Assembly: GCA_002919305.1 (NCBI GenBank)
Contig: PKFB01000038.1
Location: forward strand, 1 to 64,000
Direction: 5' to 3'
DNA: 64,000 bases
DNA from: Actinomycetales bacterium
GTDB lineage: Bacteria > Actinomycetota > Actinomycetes > Mycobacteriales > Micromonosporaceae
Shown here: positions 15,011 to 24,172 of the stretch, piece by piece
Layout of the letters: each line of letters begins with the position of its first letter
How positions within the stretch are numbered: the first letter of the stretch is position 1
Made by a program: the position numbers and the translations under genes
Notes under the pieces: model-generated
Told to the model about the DNA's origin: nothing
Databases searched by the model: none
The model's input: only the letters and a program-made list of their open reading frames with translations

Positions 15011-16336
15011 GTGAGCGGGGTGACGAAACAGGAGCGCTCCGACTCTGACAAGACCCGGAGCGTACGGTTCGTCCCACCCCACGCCTGGAGTCTCTGGCGC
15101 CGTCCCCGCGGCGTCGTGATCTATATCCTCGCGGTGGACAGCGCCGCCGCGGTGATCACGATCGCTCTCTCCGCGTGGCTCCCTGTCAAACCGAAGCAAT
15201 GGCTTTATTTCCTAATCCTGACGGCCTGCTGTGTCCTCTACACGGAGATCTCACGCGGGATTGAGAAGTTCCGGGAGGCTGCCCGGGGTGTCCCCCATGT
15301 CGACGTGAACTCCGTTTGGATGTTCGCGGCTGTCCTGCTGCTGCCCCCTGGCCTCACCGCCATCGTGGTGGTCACCTGCTACGGCTACCTGTGGCTGCGT
15401 ATCAGCCGCCATGTGGTGCACCGCCAGGTCTTCAGCACGGCGGCGACGATCCTGGCGACGCATGTGGCGTACGCCGTGCTGGCTCTAGGCACCCCGTTCT
15501 ACAAGACGCCGGGGTCGCTCAGTGGATTCGTGGTGGTCGTGACGGCCGGTCTGCTCTACCTGGCCGTGAACACACTGCTGATCACGGTGGCGATCATCAG
15601 CACCACACATGAGGCCGGGATCCGGGACGCGCTGGGCGCCCCTGGTGACTATGCCTTGGAGGCCTCCACCATCGCCTTGGGGATCATGCTCGCCTGGAGC
15701 CTGCTGGCTTGGCCGGCCGTCGCCACGCTCATCGTCGGGATCACTTTCGCCCTGCACCGGGGGAGCCTGACCCGGCAGCTACGCGAGCAGGCCCGCACCG
15801 ACAGCAAGACCGGGCTGTTGAACCTCGGCGGCTGGACCGAGTCGGCGCGCAGCGAGTTTGAGCGCGCCCGCCGCTACGGGCAGCCGATGGCGGTGCTGAT
15901 GCTCGATTTGGACCACTTCAAGCGCATCAACGATCGTCACGGTCACCTCGCCGGCGACGATGTGCTGCGAGCGGTCGCCACCACGATCAGGACGGAGGTA
16001 CGCGCGTACGACATCGTGGGCCGTTTCGGGGGCGAGGAGTTCGTGGTGCTGCTCAACGATGTCACCTGGCTACAGGTTCACGAGATCGCTGAGCGGATCC
16101 GGCGTCAGATCGCCGCGCTGGCGGTGGCTGTCTCCTCCCGTTCGTCTCGCTCCGGCCCGGTAGTCATCCGTGACTTGAGTACCTCGATCGGTGCCGCGTT
16201 ATATCCCGACCACGGCTCGACCCTGGAGGAGCTGCTGCACGCGGCTGACCGGGCGGTGTACGAAGCCAAGGCGGCCGGCCGGGATCAGGTACGCCTGGCG
16301 GGGCAGTCCTCCGCCGGGGTGGTTCCCGCCTCCTGA
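15011..16336 (+). CDS. Membrane-bound diguanylate cyclase (GGDEF)
   Basis: 441 residues. The first 250 contain about six to seven membrane segments in a sensor-like region (for example VVIYILAVDSAAAVITIAL and SVWMFAAVLLLPPGLTAIVVV). The C-terminal 170 form a GGDEF domain: DSKTGLLN, LDLDHFKRINDRHGH, and GGEEF at 340-344. The product inhibition site RxxD is intact (Arg331-Asp334, five residues before GGEEF). So it probably makes cyclic di-GMP from GTP and is feedback-inhibited. No EAL domain. GTG start. In actinomycetes this signal influences development; the stimulus here is unknown. Confidence 0.93.
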   Translation: MSGVTKQERSDSDKTRSVRFVPPHAWSLWRRPRGVVIYILAVDSAAAVITIALSAWLPVKPKQWLYFLILTACCVLYTEISRGIEKFREAARGVPHVDVNSVWMFAAVLLLPPGLTAIVVVTCYGYLWLRISRHVVHRQVFSTAATILATHVAYAVLALGTPFYKTPGSLSGFVVVVTAGLLYLAVNTLLITVAIISTTHEAGIRDALGAPGDYALEASTIALGIMLAWSLLAWPAVATLIVGITFALHRGSLTRQLREQARTDSKTGLLNLGGWTESARSEFERARRYGQPMAVLMLDLDHFKRINDRHGHLAGDDVLRAVATTIRTEVRAYDIVGRFGGEEFVVLLNDVTWLQVHEIAERIRRQIAALAVAVSSRSSRSGPVVIRDLSTSIGAALYPDHGSTLEELLHAADRAVYEAKAAGRDQVRLAGQSSAGVVPAS

Positions 16337-16368
16337 AGGCGACCGAACTTTTCGACTGAATTCGTTAT

Positions 16369-16944
16369 TCACACGGTGGCGCGCGCCTCGGTGACCAACT
16401 GGTGGATGGCGTCACGGAGCGCGGGATCGTCGGGGTCTAGGTCAGCGTCGAGCCGCGCCATCCAGCTCAGACCGTTCACGCCGGGCACCCGCCGTGCCAC
16501 AATCCAGACGGATCCGGCCCCGGTGGGCTGGTGTTGGGAGCGGTACGCGACCGACCGGGTGACGCGAACCCGGACCTCATGAGGGAGGTCGCCGGCGTCG
16601 GTCAGCCGGTAGGAGCGGGGCGTGTTATCGACCGTCAAGGTGATGTCGTCGATGACGCCCACCTGCCGGGCCGGAATGATGGTGAGGGTGGCGCCCGTCC
16701 AGGTCGCCTTGTTCACCTCATGCCAGCCAAGTCGCGTGTAGGTAGCGGTGGCAGCCTCTCCCGCCGCGGTCGCCTCGTCGGTGTCTGAGGCGTCCGCTGG
16801 CAGCCACAGCCCGCGGTTCGTGGCGATCACGTAGCGCGCATCGGGCGTACCCCCGAACGCCACGATGTGTTCCTCAGGCTCCAAGCGGGGGCGTGCGGAG
16901 GCCGGGAGCCGGCGCCAGAAGCGCCACCATGACCACAAGCCCAT
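16369..16944 (-). CDS. Conserved hypothetical protein downstream of dnaG
   Basis: 191 residues, cytoplasmic, no catalytic motif recognised. The opening MGLWSWWRFWRRLP is Trp/Arg-rich; the body is beta-rich (EEHIVAFGGTPDARYVIATN, RLGWHEVNKATWTGATLTII) and looks like the PH-like fold suggested for such actinobacterial proteins, which is a weak inference. The start codon overlaps the dnaG stop by one base, so it is co-translated with the primase. Function unknown. Confidence 0.8.
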   Translation of the reverse strand: MGLWSWWRFWRRLPASARPRLEPEEHIVAFGGTPDARYVIATNRGLWLPADASDTDEATAAGEAATATYTRLGWHEVNKATWTGATLTIIPARQVGVIDDITLTVDNTPRSYRLTDAGDLPHEVRVRVTRSVAYRSQHQPTGAGSVWIVARRVPGVNGLSWMARLDADLDPDDPALRDAIHQLVTEARATV

Positions 16945-18827
16945 CAGAACTCTCCCGCCGCTTGGGCCTTCAGGCCCCGCACCTGCTGCTCCAGCGAGAT
17001 CAACTCACCGAACAGCGCTAAGTGTTCATCCTGGTGGGTGACCGGGTTGACGCGCTGCAGTCGGGACTTCAGGTTGGCGATTCGCTGCGTCAGGACCGGG
17101 ATCTGCAGGCGGGCCAAGATGATGGTGACGTAACGCGGATCAGGCTCGACCGCATTCAGGAACGGCTCCACCGCCAGTTCAGACACCAACGCTTTGGCGG
17201 CCAGGTCGTTGCAGGCGTCCCGGACCTGCTCGATCCACACCGCCCCGCCGGTGGCCTGCGTGGTCCCACCCACCGCGGCGATGGCTTTGCGGATCTCGGC
17301 GTGGAGCGGGTGCATGTAGGGGGTGGCATCGATGGCGTCGAAGTAGGGCCCGGCTAGCACCGGCTGCTGGAGAGCGAGCTTGAGCGCTTCCCGCTCCACC
17401 CGCGCTTGTGGGCTGTCAGGGGCGGGTGCCACGGTGGTGGAACGGGCGGCTGACGGCCGCGTCGACGTGGACCGTCCCCGTTGGGGGGCCTGGGTGGCCT
17501 GCGCTACCGCCTGCGTGACGGTTTCTATCTCCATACCGAGATCGCCGGCGAGTTTGCGGGCGTACTCGGGGCGCAGCGCGCGGTCCTTAATCTGGGCGAC
17601 CAGCGGGGCGGTGGCCCGCAGCGCCGCCACCCGTCCTTCGGCGGTATCCAGGTCGTAGCGCCGCAGAATGCTGCGCAACGCGAACGCGATCAGTGGCTCC
17701 CGACGGGCGACCAGGTCCCGCACCGCAACGTCGCCTTTGGCCAGGCGCAGCTCGCACGGATCCATGTTGTCCGGGCTGACCGCGATGTAGGTTTGGGCGA
17801 CAAACCTCTGGTCGTCGGCGAAGGCTCGTAGCGCGGCGCGCTGTCCCGCTTCATCACCGTCGAAGGTGAAGATGATCTCCCCGGCGAATTCGTCGGTGTC
17901 CATCAGCAGACGCCGCAGCACCGCGATGTGTTCAGCCCCGAAGGAGGTCCCGCAGGTCGCCACCGCGGTGGGGACGCCCGCCAGGTGGCAGGCCATCACG
18001 TCGGTGTAGCCCTCCACCACTACGGCACGGCCCTGTTTGGCGATTTCACGCTTGGCCTTATCGATGCCGTAGAGCACCTGGGACTTCTTGTAGATGGGTG
18101 TCTCGGGGGTGTTGAGGTACTTGGGGCCGTCATCATCATCGAACAGTTTCCGGGCCCCGAAACCGATGATGTCGCCGGACAGATCCCGGATGGGCCACAG
18201 TAGCCGGCGTCGGAACCGGTCGATGAGTCTGCCTGAGCGGGCCGGCTTGGACAGGCCGGCGGTGACCAGCTCTTCGGCGGTGTACCCGCGTCCCCGCAGG
18301 TGCCGGGTGAGAGCATCCCAGGAGTCGGGGGCGTACCCGCAGTGGTACCGCTCGGCCACCTCCCGGTCAAAGCCGCGGCTGGCGAGGAATTCCCGTGCGG
18401 GACGCGCCTCGGGGTGCAGCAACCATTCGGTGTAGAAGGCGGCGGCGTCGACGTGCGCGGCGAGCAGCCGCTGCCGTTGCCCGCTCTGCCGCACCGGCAC
18501 CGGCCCCGCCTGTTCGTAGCGCAGGGTGATACCCGCCCGGGCCGCCAGACGCTCGACCGCTTCGGCGAAGGTGAAATGCTCCACCTGCATCACGAAGCTG
18601 ATGGCGTCACCGCCAGCACCACAGCCGTGGCAGTAGTACACGTTCCGGGCGGGACTGACGTTGAAGCTCGGAGTCTTCTCGTCGTGGAACGGACACAGCC
18701 CCTTGAGGTTGCCACCGCCGGCGGGACGGAGAGTGACATGCTCGCTGATGATCTCAACGATCGGGGTACGCTCCCGGACCAGCGCGATGTCCTCGTCCTT
18801 GATCCGCCCGGCCACGGTGCGGCTCAC
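16944..18827 (-). CDS. dnaG: DNA primase
   Basis: Bacterial DnaG, 627 residues, synthesising RNA primers for the replication fork. The zinc-binding domain has Cys45, His48, Cys66 and Cys69 (CPFHDEKTPSF and YYCHGCG). The RNA polymerase basic motif region holds FGARKLFDDDDGPKYLNTPET; the Toprim motifs are VVVEGYTDVMA and TFDGDEAGQRAA. The C-terminal 150 residues form the helicase-binding domain. Length and domain order are normal. It overlaps genes on both sides by 1 and 4 nt, giving a three-gene unit with two actinobacterial hypothetical genes. Confidence 0.98.
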   Translation of the reverse strand: MSRTVAGRIKDEDIALVRERTPIVEIISEHVTLRPAGGGNLKGLCPFHDEKTPSFNVSPARNVYYCHGCGAGGDAISFVMQVEHFTFAEAVERLAARAGITLRYEQAGPVPVRQSGQRQRLLAAHVDAAAFYTEWLLHPEARPAREFLASRGFDREVAERYHCGYAPDSWDALTRHLRGRGYTAEELVTAGLSKPARSGRLIDRFRRRLLWPIRDLSGDIIGFGARKLFDDDDGPKYLNTPETPIYKKSQVLYGIDKAKREIAKQGRAVVVEGYTDVMACHLAGVPTAVATCGTSFGAEHIAVLRRLLMDTDEFAGEIIFTFDGDEAGQRAALRAFADDQRFVAQTYIAVSPDNMDPCELRLAKGDVAVRDLVARREPLIAFALRSILRRYDLDTAEGRVAALRATAPLVAQIKDRALRPEYARKLAGDLGMEIETVTQAVAQATQAPQRGRSTSTRPSAARSTTVAPAPDSPQARVEREALKLALQQPVLAGPYFDAIDATPYMHPLHAEIRKAIAAVGGTTQATGGAVWIEQVRDACNDLAAKALVSELAVEPFLNAVEPDPRYVTIILARLQIPVLTQRIANLKSRLQRVNPVTHQDEHLALFGELISLEQQVRGLKAQAAGEF

Positions 18828-20248
18828 TCCCCTCCGGCGGCGGTCATCGTCAGTCGAGGCAGTCCTTCCTCCGTCTGGTACCGAACGCCCGCGAACTCAG
18901 CCTCAGCGGTGGTTCCCAGGTTCTCCAGCACCCATGTCTGAGCCGCCTCGATCTGGTCGAGGTGCTCCTGCAGGGGAATCCCGGCGGCCATGCGGAAGAA
19001 GGCGTCAAGGTCCTCCTGCGACGGATCCTCGGTGGTGTACATGCCGGTACCGCCGTCGGCCTGGACGGAACGCACCTGGGTTTCACCGTCAAAGGTCAGA
19101 GTGATCGACAGCAGGGCACCTGTGATCTCCCGTTCGCACCGCTGTGAGGTGTTCCCGGGGGTTTGGCACTCCAGCCCGGCTTCTTCGGCCTCGATGGTCA
19201 CCGCGGTCACGGTCAGGTTCGGCAGGTACGCGCCCTGAGAGGCTTCCTGACTGTCCTCGCCTCCGCTGAACCACCAAATCCCACCGACCACCAGCAGCAG
19301 GCACACCACCGCGGCGGCTACCAGGGCGGGGATGCGCGAAGCGACCCCGTTGCGGGTGCGCCGACGGCGGAACTTCGCTCCGATCCTGGGGTCGGTGGGG
19401 TCCCGCCGCAGCGTCTGCTCCCGCTGCGTGACGGACGGCTGGATTCCCAGCGAGGAGGCGGCCCAGGTCGGCTCCGGATCATCCATCGATGCACCCATGC
19501 CCTCTGGGGTGGCGCTGTAGGTACCGCCTCGGTACTTGCCTTGGTCACGGCGCATCCCCAGGGAGGTGCTAGCCCACGTGGGCTCTTCACCGTGCTGGAG
19601 GTGTTCGTCCTCGTTGGAGACTTCGGCGGCCGCACTCGCCAGGGCGTCGTACACCGGTGGGGAGGTGTCACGGGACGCGGCACGGGGAGGCGGCGGGTAC
19701 GCACCGGTCGGCTTCGGGTACGCCCCGCTGACTGGGGAGGCCGCTGACGCCGTCCCCGACACGGGGGGTGAGGCGTAAGCCGTCGCTGGAGGAGTCGCCG
19801 AGTAGGACGACGCGGCGGGGGCCCCTGCCGGGTCGGGGGCGTTCCGGGGAGGCGGCACCGCCGGATAGCTTCCTGTCGATCGGGGTGACGGCTCTCCCAC
19901 CCGCGCCGATGCTGCCGGCGAGGCCGCTCCGGGGTACGCCTGGGGCGTGTCGGAGTAGGTCGGTGACGCGCCCGACTCTGACCTGCTGGAGTGTGGCCGT
20001 GGTTGTGGTCTGGACCGTCCGTGTGCGGGTCCACTCTCCTGCCACATATCCGCAGGTTGCGAGCGCGGGAAGGGCAGTTGGCTGTCCGCACCAGAACCGT
20101 GTGGCGCTTCCTCGAAGGAGGGTTGCGGGAACTCTCCCGAGTTGTAGGCGTCCTTCAGATCAGCCCAAGGGTCAGCGGGGGCTGGGTTGGACGACCGTTG
20201 AGACGGTCGCCACGATCCACGAAATGATCCGGAGGGCGGCACGGTCAA
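18824..20248 (-). CDS. Proline-rich single-pass membrane protein upstream of dnaG
   Basis: 474 residues. Residues 1-300 are low-complexity, rich in Pro, Ser, Ala and Tyr (PPPRAASRDTSPPVYDALAS and similar), so cytoplasmic and probably disordered. They contain two near-identical units ending PTWASTSLGMRRD and PTWAASSLGIQPS. One membrane helix follows (IPALVAAAVVCLLLVVGGIW), then an outside domain of about 140 residues with two Cys (GLECQTPGNTSQRCE), likely a disulphide. It overlaps dnaG by 4 nt. Function unknown; the architecture is like actinobacterial envelope proteins. Confidence 0.8.
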   Translation of the reverse strand: MTVPPSGSFRGSWRPSQRSSNPAPADPWADLKDAYNSGEFPQPSFEEAPHGSGADSQLPFPRSQPADMWQESGPAHGRSRPQPRPHSSRSESGASPTYSDTPQAYPGAASPAASARVGEPSPRSTGSYPAVPPPRNAPDPAGAPAASSYSATPPATAYASPPVSGTASAASPVSGAYPKPTGAYPPPPRAASRDTSPPVYDALASAAAEVSNEDEHLQHGEEPTWASTSLGMRRDQGKYRGGTYSATPEGMGASMDDPEPTWAASSLGIQPSVTQREQTLRRDPTDPRIGAKFRRRRTRNGVASRIPALVAAAVVCLLLVVGGIWWFSGGEDSQEASQGAYLPNLTVTAVTIEAEEAGLECQTPGNTSQRCEREITGALLSITLTFDGETQVRSVQADGGTGMYTTEDPSQEDLDAFFRMAAGIPLQEHLDQIEAAQTWVLENLGTTAEAEFAGVRYQTEEGLPRLTMTAAGGE

Positions 20249-20298
20249 GGAGTCTAGCGTCGAAAGTCTCGGCAGCCTAAAGGTAGCGCCGCGGCTTA

Positions 20299-21585
20299 TT
20301 ACCTTGCGTGATCACCCTCGCCCTTCTGGCCTGCCCCTGCTCCTCCTGTCAACATCCGGACGATACTGTCCGATTGCCCCCACGAATCCAGCGAAAACGA
20401 GGCAACCTGGGATGCACTTCCTTCACACAGAGCTTCCTGAAGGAAACGCAGGGAAGCGGTGACGATGGGGTGAGGTTGTCCCGGTGGCGCGTAGTGGGTC
20501 AGGTTAAAGGCGATGGTCACTTGCCGGCCGCTGTCGGGCATGTACAGCGAGAGCGCCGAATGACCGATCACCAGTCCATCGTGTCCCCACGCCTCACCAC
20601 AGGGGGTGGGGACGACGTACACCCCCAGTCCGTACCGGTCGGCGTCGGGGTCGGCCGGATCCATGGGCACCGTCTGCCGCATCACCGTGAACTCTTCGGG
20701 ACGCAAAAGTCGCCCGTTCAGCAGTGCCGCGTAGAACGTGTTCAGGTCGCGGGTGGAGGAGATCAACGCACCGGCTGCCCAGGCCCACGACATATTGGAG
20801 ACGCTGAAGTCCTGAAGCTGCCCGTCGGGCATGGGCGCGTACGCCTTTGAGTGTGGCCCGACGATCCGCTCCAAGCCGCCGGGGAAGTAGGTGTCACGCA
20901 GCCGCAGCGGCCGCACGATTCGCCTCGTGACCTCTACCGCCACCGGCCGCCCTGTGACCTCCTCGATGATCATCCCCGCCAGGATGTAGTTCGTGTTGGA
21001 GTACGACCAGACGCCGCCTGGTTCCGTGGTGGAGGGCATCGACAACCCCAACGCCGCCAATTGTTGAGGGGTAAAGGTGGTTGCCCGCACCTGCGCGACG
21101 TCCTCAATGCTGGCCAGCAGCACGTCGGTGTAGTTACCGATGCCGCTGGTGTGGTTAAGCAGCATCCGAACCGTGACCTCGGGAGGAACCCCCAGCTCAG
21201 GCAGATAGTCATCGACAGGGGCGTCCAGCTTCACCTCCCCCTCCCCCACCAGCTGGAGCAGGGTGGTCGCCACAAACGTCTTGGTGATGCTGCCTACGCG
21301 GTGCTGGAACCCGGGGGAGACCGGCCGGCCGGTAGCCATATCGGCGACGCCGCTGGCTCCCCGCCAAATGCTCTGACCGTCGCGTACCTCCGCGAAGGTC
21401 CCTGGCATGCCGGCCTCGACGATGCCGTCCAAAGCCGCCTGGAGCGCGACGTGGTCCAATCCGTCGGTGACCGCTGCGTTGCTGACTGGCGCACCGGTCG
21501 TCACGGCACTGCCCGTTGGAGCGCCGGCCATCACCAACGTCACGGCGCATGTGATCACCAGAATCACGCGCTGGGTGCGACGCAT
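20299..21585 (-). CDS. Secreted serine hydrolase, beta-lactamase/DD-peptidase family
   Basis: 428 residues with a Sec signal peptide (MRRTQRVILVITCAVTLVMA). Class C beta-lactamase/DD-carboxypeptidase fold: SxxK is Ser99-Ile-Thr-Lys102 (VGSITKTF), the second motif is YSNTNY (Tyr-x-Asn) and the third is GHDG near the C-terminus (HxG in place of KTG, as in Streptomyces R61-like enzymes). ATG at 21585 is chosen because it starts the signal peptide; the frame extends 32 codons further without a secretion signal. Probably trims peptidoglycan peptides or hydrolyses esters outside the membrane. Confidence 0.9.
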   Translation of the reverse strand: MRRTQRVILVITCAVTLVMAGAPTGSAVTTGAPVSNAAVTDGLDHVALQAALDGIVEAGMPGTFAEVRDGQSIWRGASGVADMATGRPVSPGFQHRVGSITKTFVATTLLQLVGEGEVKLDAPVDDYLPELGVPPEVTVRMLLNHTSGIGNYTDVLLASIEDVAQVRATTFTPQQLAALGLSMPSTTEPGGVWSYSNTNYILAGMIIEEVTGRPVAVEVTRRIVRPLRLRDTYFPGGLERIVGPHSKAYAPMPDGQLQDFSVSNMSWAWAAGALISSTRDLNTFYAALLNGRLLRPEEFTVMRQTVPMDPADPDADRYGLGVYVVPTPCGEAWGHDGLVIGHSALSLYMPDSGRQVTIAFNLTHYAPPGQPHPIVTASLRFLQEALCEGSASQVASFSLDSWGQSDSIVRMLTGGAGAGQKGEGDHAR

Positions 21586-21974
21586 GGCTCCCCCCCGTGG
21601 TGGACAGTGAGCCCCATCCGGAGCCCAGCCCGCCGTCCTCCGGTCAGCCCGCATCGCGGTGTCGGCCGACGGGGCCGCCACGGCGAGGCTGGCCGGCCCG
21701 CCCGGATGTGGCTTGAGACATCACCGGCTCCAGGCATGACCGGTTCCGCGATAACGCTCGGTAGGCCACACTCACGATTCGTAATGATCATCCCAGTGCA
21801 TCCCGTTGCGGGCCGGCACTTCCAGGGATTTCGGTGTTTCGATCAAGGCGTGGCTCGGAAGGGGTCACGGAAGGCTTCACGGAGCCATCCCCGCGTTGTG
21901 CGTACGCGGGCGGGCGCCCCGGGCACCGCGTTCTCCGGAGCGGAGACGCAGCGCGCGTTCGGCACGGGTGCCGG
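21586..21974. other. Intergenic region without recognised content
   Basis: Lies upstream of the serine hydrolase and downstream of the ankyrin gene, both leftward. GC-rich with no believable reading frame, no strong terminator hairpin and no known RNA. It must hold the serine hydrolase promoter, which I could not pick out. Confidence 0.5.
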
Positions 21975-23003
21975 TCAGGAAGCGGTGGCGGCCCGCTCCC
22001 GCTCCGCTTGCTCCAGCAGCTCGACCAGGTCCGGGTAGCCGTACTCCCGCGCCAAATCCAACGGCGTACGACCATCGTGCCCGCGCAGGTCGAGTCGGGC
22101 GCCGGCCTCGACGAATACCCGGGCCGTCTCGGTGTGGCCGTGCCACACCGCGTCATGCAAAGGTGTGTAACCGTTGTATGGCCCTTGGGCGTTTAACTCC
22201 AGGCGTGGATCGGCGACCAGCAATCGCACCACCTCCGTATGCCCCATGTAGGCCGCCTTGTGCGCCGGTGTTGCCTTCATGGTGGCGTGGTCGACGATCC
22301 GGGGATCCGCTCCGGCTTCTAACAGCAGCGCCACCACCGCCGCATGCCCTTCCCGGGCGGCATTGAGCAGAGCGGTGTGACCGTCCACGCTCCGAGAATC
22401 CACCTGGACCCCACGGGCGATGGCCTCTTGGACCGCAGCGACATCCCCGGCGAGGACGGCTTTGTGGAAGGCATCCGCTGCCCGCGCGGCGCGGTCCCGT
22501 CGCGCCCGCTCAATCACCTCCACATACGGGGTGAGATCATCACCACCCGTTAAGGGCCCCAGATCAGAGGCGGTGTAGCCACCGCGCGCCCGGATGTCCG
22601 GGTCGGCTCCCCGCTCCAGCAGGAACTCCACCATCGGCAGCCGCTTATGCCATACCGCGTCGATGAGCGGGGTGTGGCCGTGCATCGGCGCCTGCAGATC
22701 AATAAAGGCACCTCGGTCCAGCAGTAACCGCGCCACATCGATGCTGCCGTTCTGCGCGGCCTTGTGCAGGGCGGACGCCCCCATCCGGGTATCCAGCAGG
22801 AGTGGATCGGCGCCCGCGGTCAGCAGGAGCTCCACCATCTGGACCTGACCACGTCCGGCGGCCAGACTCAAAGGCGGGTAGCCGAGCGGATCCTTGGCGT
22901 TAGGGTCCGCCCCGGCCCGTAGCGCCTCCTCAGCCGCGGTGAGATCACCATCCAGAACCGCTCGTATCAGATTCAGATGCGGTGTCATGGTTCTCACTGT
23001 CAT
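21975..23003 (-). CDS. Ankyrin-repeat protein
   Basis: 342 residues made of consecutive ankyrin repeats, each with the usual G-x-TPLHxA-x-x-x-G-x-x-x-x-V-x-x-LL-x-x-GAD pattern: for example DPLGYPPLSLAAGRGQVQMV, GASALHKAAQNGSIDVARLL, GHTPLIDAVWHKRLPMVEFL, GYTPLHDAVWHGHTETARVF. About eight to nine repeats fill the protein, so it is a pure protein-binding scaffold in the cytoplasm. ATG at 23003 follows GGGAAG at a proper distance; another ATG lies at 22988. Divergent from the lysR gene. Partner unknown. Confidence 0.9.
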   Translation of the reverse strand: MTVRTMTPHLNLIRAVLDGDLTAAEEALRAGADPNAKDPLGYPPLSLAAGRGQVQMVELLLTAGADPLLLDTRMGASALHKAAQNGSIDVARLLLDRGAFIDLQAPMHGHTPLIDAVWHKRLPMVEFLLERGADPDIRARGGYTASDLGPLTGGDDLTPYVEVIERARRDRAARAADAFHKAVLAGDVAAVQEAIARGVQVDSRSVDGHTALLNAAREGHAAVVALLLEAGADPRIVDHATMKATPAHKAAYMGHTEVVRLLVADPRLELNAQGPYNGYTPLHDAVWHGHTETARVFVEAGARLDLRGHDGRTPLDLAREYGYPDLVELLEQAERERAATAS

Positions 23004-23167
23004 CGCTGACTTCCCGCGCACCAAGATCCGATCCGGTATGGATCGATAAGTCGACGACATTGATAAAACGGTGCTGGGTAGCGGAGCCGGATCGCCAATA
23101 CCACAACGCTTGGTGCTGACGCGGGGCCGCTGGTGTTCCACCGCGCCGTGGGAGGGGTGCGCATACG

Positions 23168-24172
23168 GTGATCGAACTGTCTGACCTGCGCTGTTTTCTG
23201 CTCCTGGCTGAGGAGCTCCACTTTGGCCGCACAGCGCAGCGTCTGAACCTCACCCAACCCCGGGTCAGCCAGACGATTCGCCGACTGGAGCGGCACATCG
23301 GCGCACCGTTGTTCCACCGCACCTCCCGACGAGTCCAGCTGACCGCGCTGGGCCAACGGTTCCGGAACGAACTCACACCGGTCATCGACCGGCTGGACAC
23401 GGTGATCACGGAGGCGCAGCAGGTGGCCCAGGGGATCACGGGCGTCCTGAGAATCGGTTTCCTGGGAGCCGCCGCCAACGAACTGACCGGTCCGATCCTG
23501 GAGGAGTTCAGCCGACGCCATCCCGGCTGCGAGGTGGAGCTGGTGGAGACCGACTTCGCCAATCCCCTCGGGCCGCTGCGGGACGGCCGGGCCGACGTCA
23601 TGTTCTGCCGCCTGCCGGTTCACGAGCCCGATCTCGTAGTCGGTCCGATCGTGGTCACCGAGCCCCGAGCACTCGCCGTCGCCACCCACCACCGTCTGGC
23701 CCGCGCGTCGGTGGTGTCAGCCGAGGTACTCGCCGAAGAGACGCTGTTCGAACTCCCCTCCAGTGCTCCGGCGTACTGGCGGGAATTCCATGTCCCGGTA
23801 ACCACCCCCGCGGGGCGCCCGATCCGACGCCGACGGACCGTCGCCACAATTCAGGAATTGCTCACCCAGGTCGCCGCCGGCCGTGGCGCCACGGTGATGG
23901 TGGAGTGCATGCCGCGGTTCTTCGGTCGCCCCGACGTGGTCTTCATTCCGGTGGCGGACCTGCCGTGGTCAGACATCGCCCTGGTGTGGCCGGCAGCCGG
24001 ATACACCGAACGGGTCCGCGCCTTCGTCGAGGCCGCCACCGACGTGGTACGCCGGCACGGTGGGCCGGAGGCCGGTCGGGGTCCACTCCGCGGCGTCCCC
24101 ATCCCCCACCCCGGCCCGAAAATGACGCAGGTGGTCCCCGCCTCGGGCGGCAGGATGACAGCGTGCTCGTGA
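23168..24172 (+). CDS. LysR family transcriptional regulator
   Basis: 334 residues. N-terminal winged helix-turn-helix ELSDLRCFLLLAEELHFGRT, then LNLTQPRVSQTIRRLERHIG and PLFHRTSRRVQLTALG, the LysR signature. The effector domain (residues 90-300) begins GVLRIGFLGAAANELTGPIL. The C-terminus carries about 30 extra Pro/Gly-rich residues beyond the normal end. GTG start. It overlaps the following ATP-grasp gene by 10 nt, so the two are one unit, and it is divergent from the ankyrin gene, which it may also control. Confidence 0.93.
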   Translation: MIELSDLRCFLLLAEELHFGRTAQRLNLTQPRVSQTIRRLERHIGAPLFHRTSRRVQLTALGQRFRNELTPVIDRLDTVITEAQQVAQGITGVLRIGFLGAAANELTGPILEEFSRRHPGCEVELVETDFANPLGPLRDGRADVMFCRLPVHEPDLVVGPIVVTEPRALAVATHHRLARASVVSAEVLAEETLFELPSSAPAYWREFHVPVTTPAGRPIRRRRTVATIQELLTQVAAGRGATVMVECMPRFFGRPDVVFIPVADLPWSDIALVWPAAGYTERVRAFVEAATDVVRRHGGPEAGRGPLRGVPIPHPGPKMTQVVPASGGRMTACS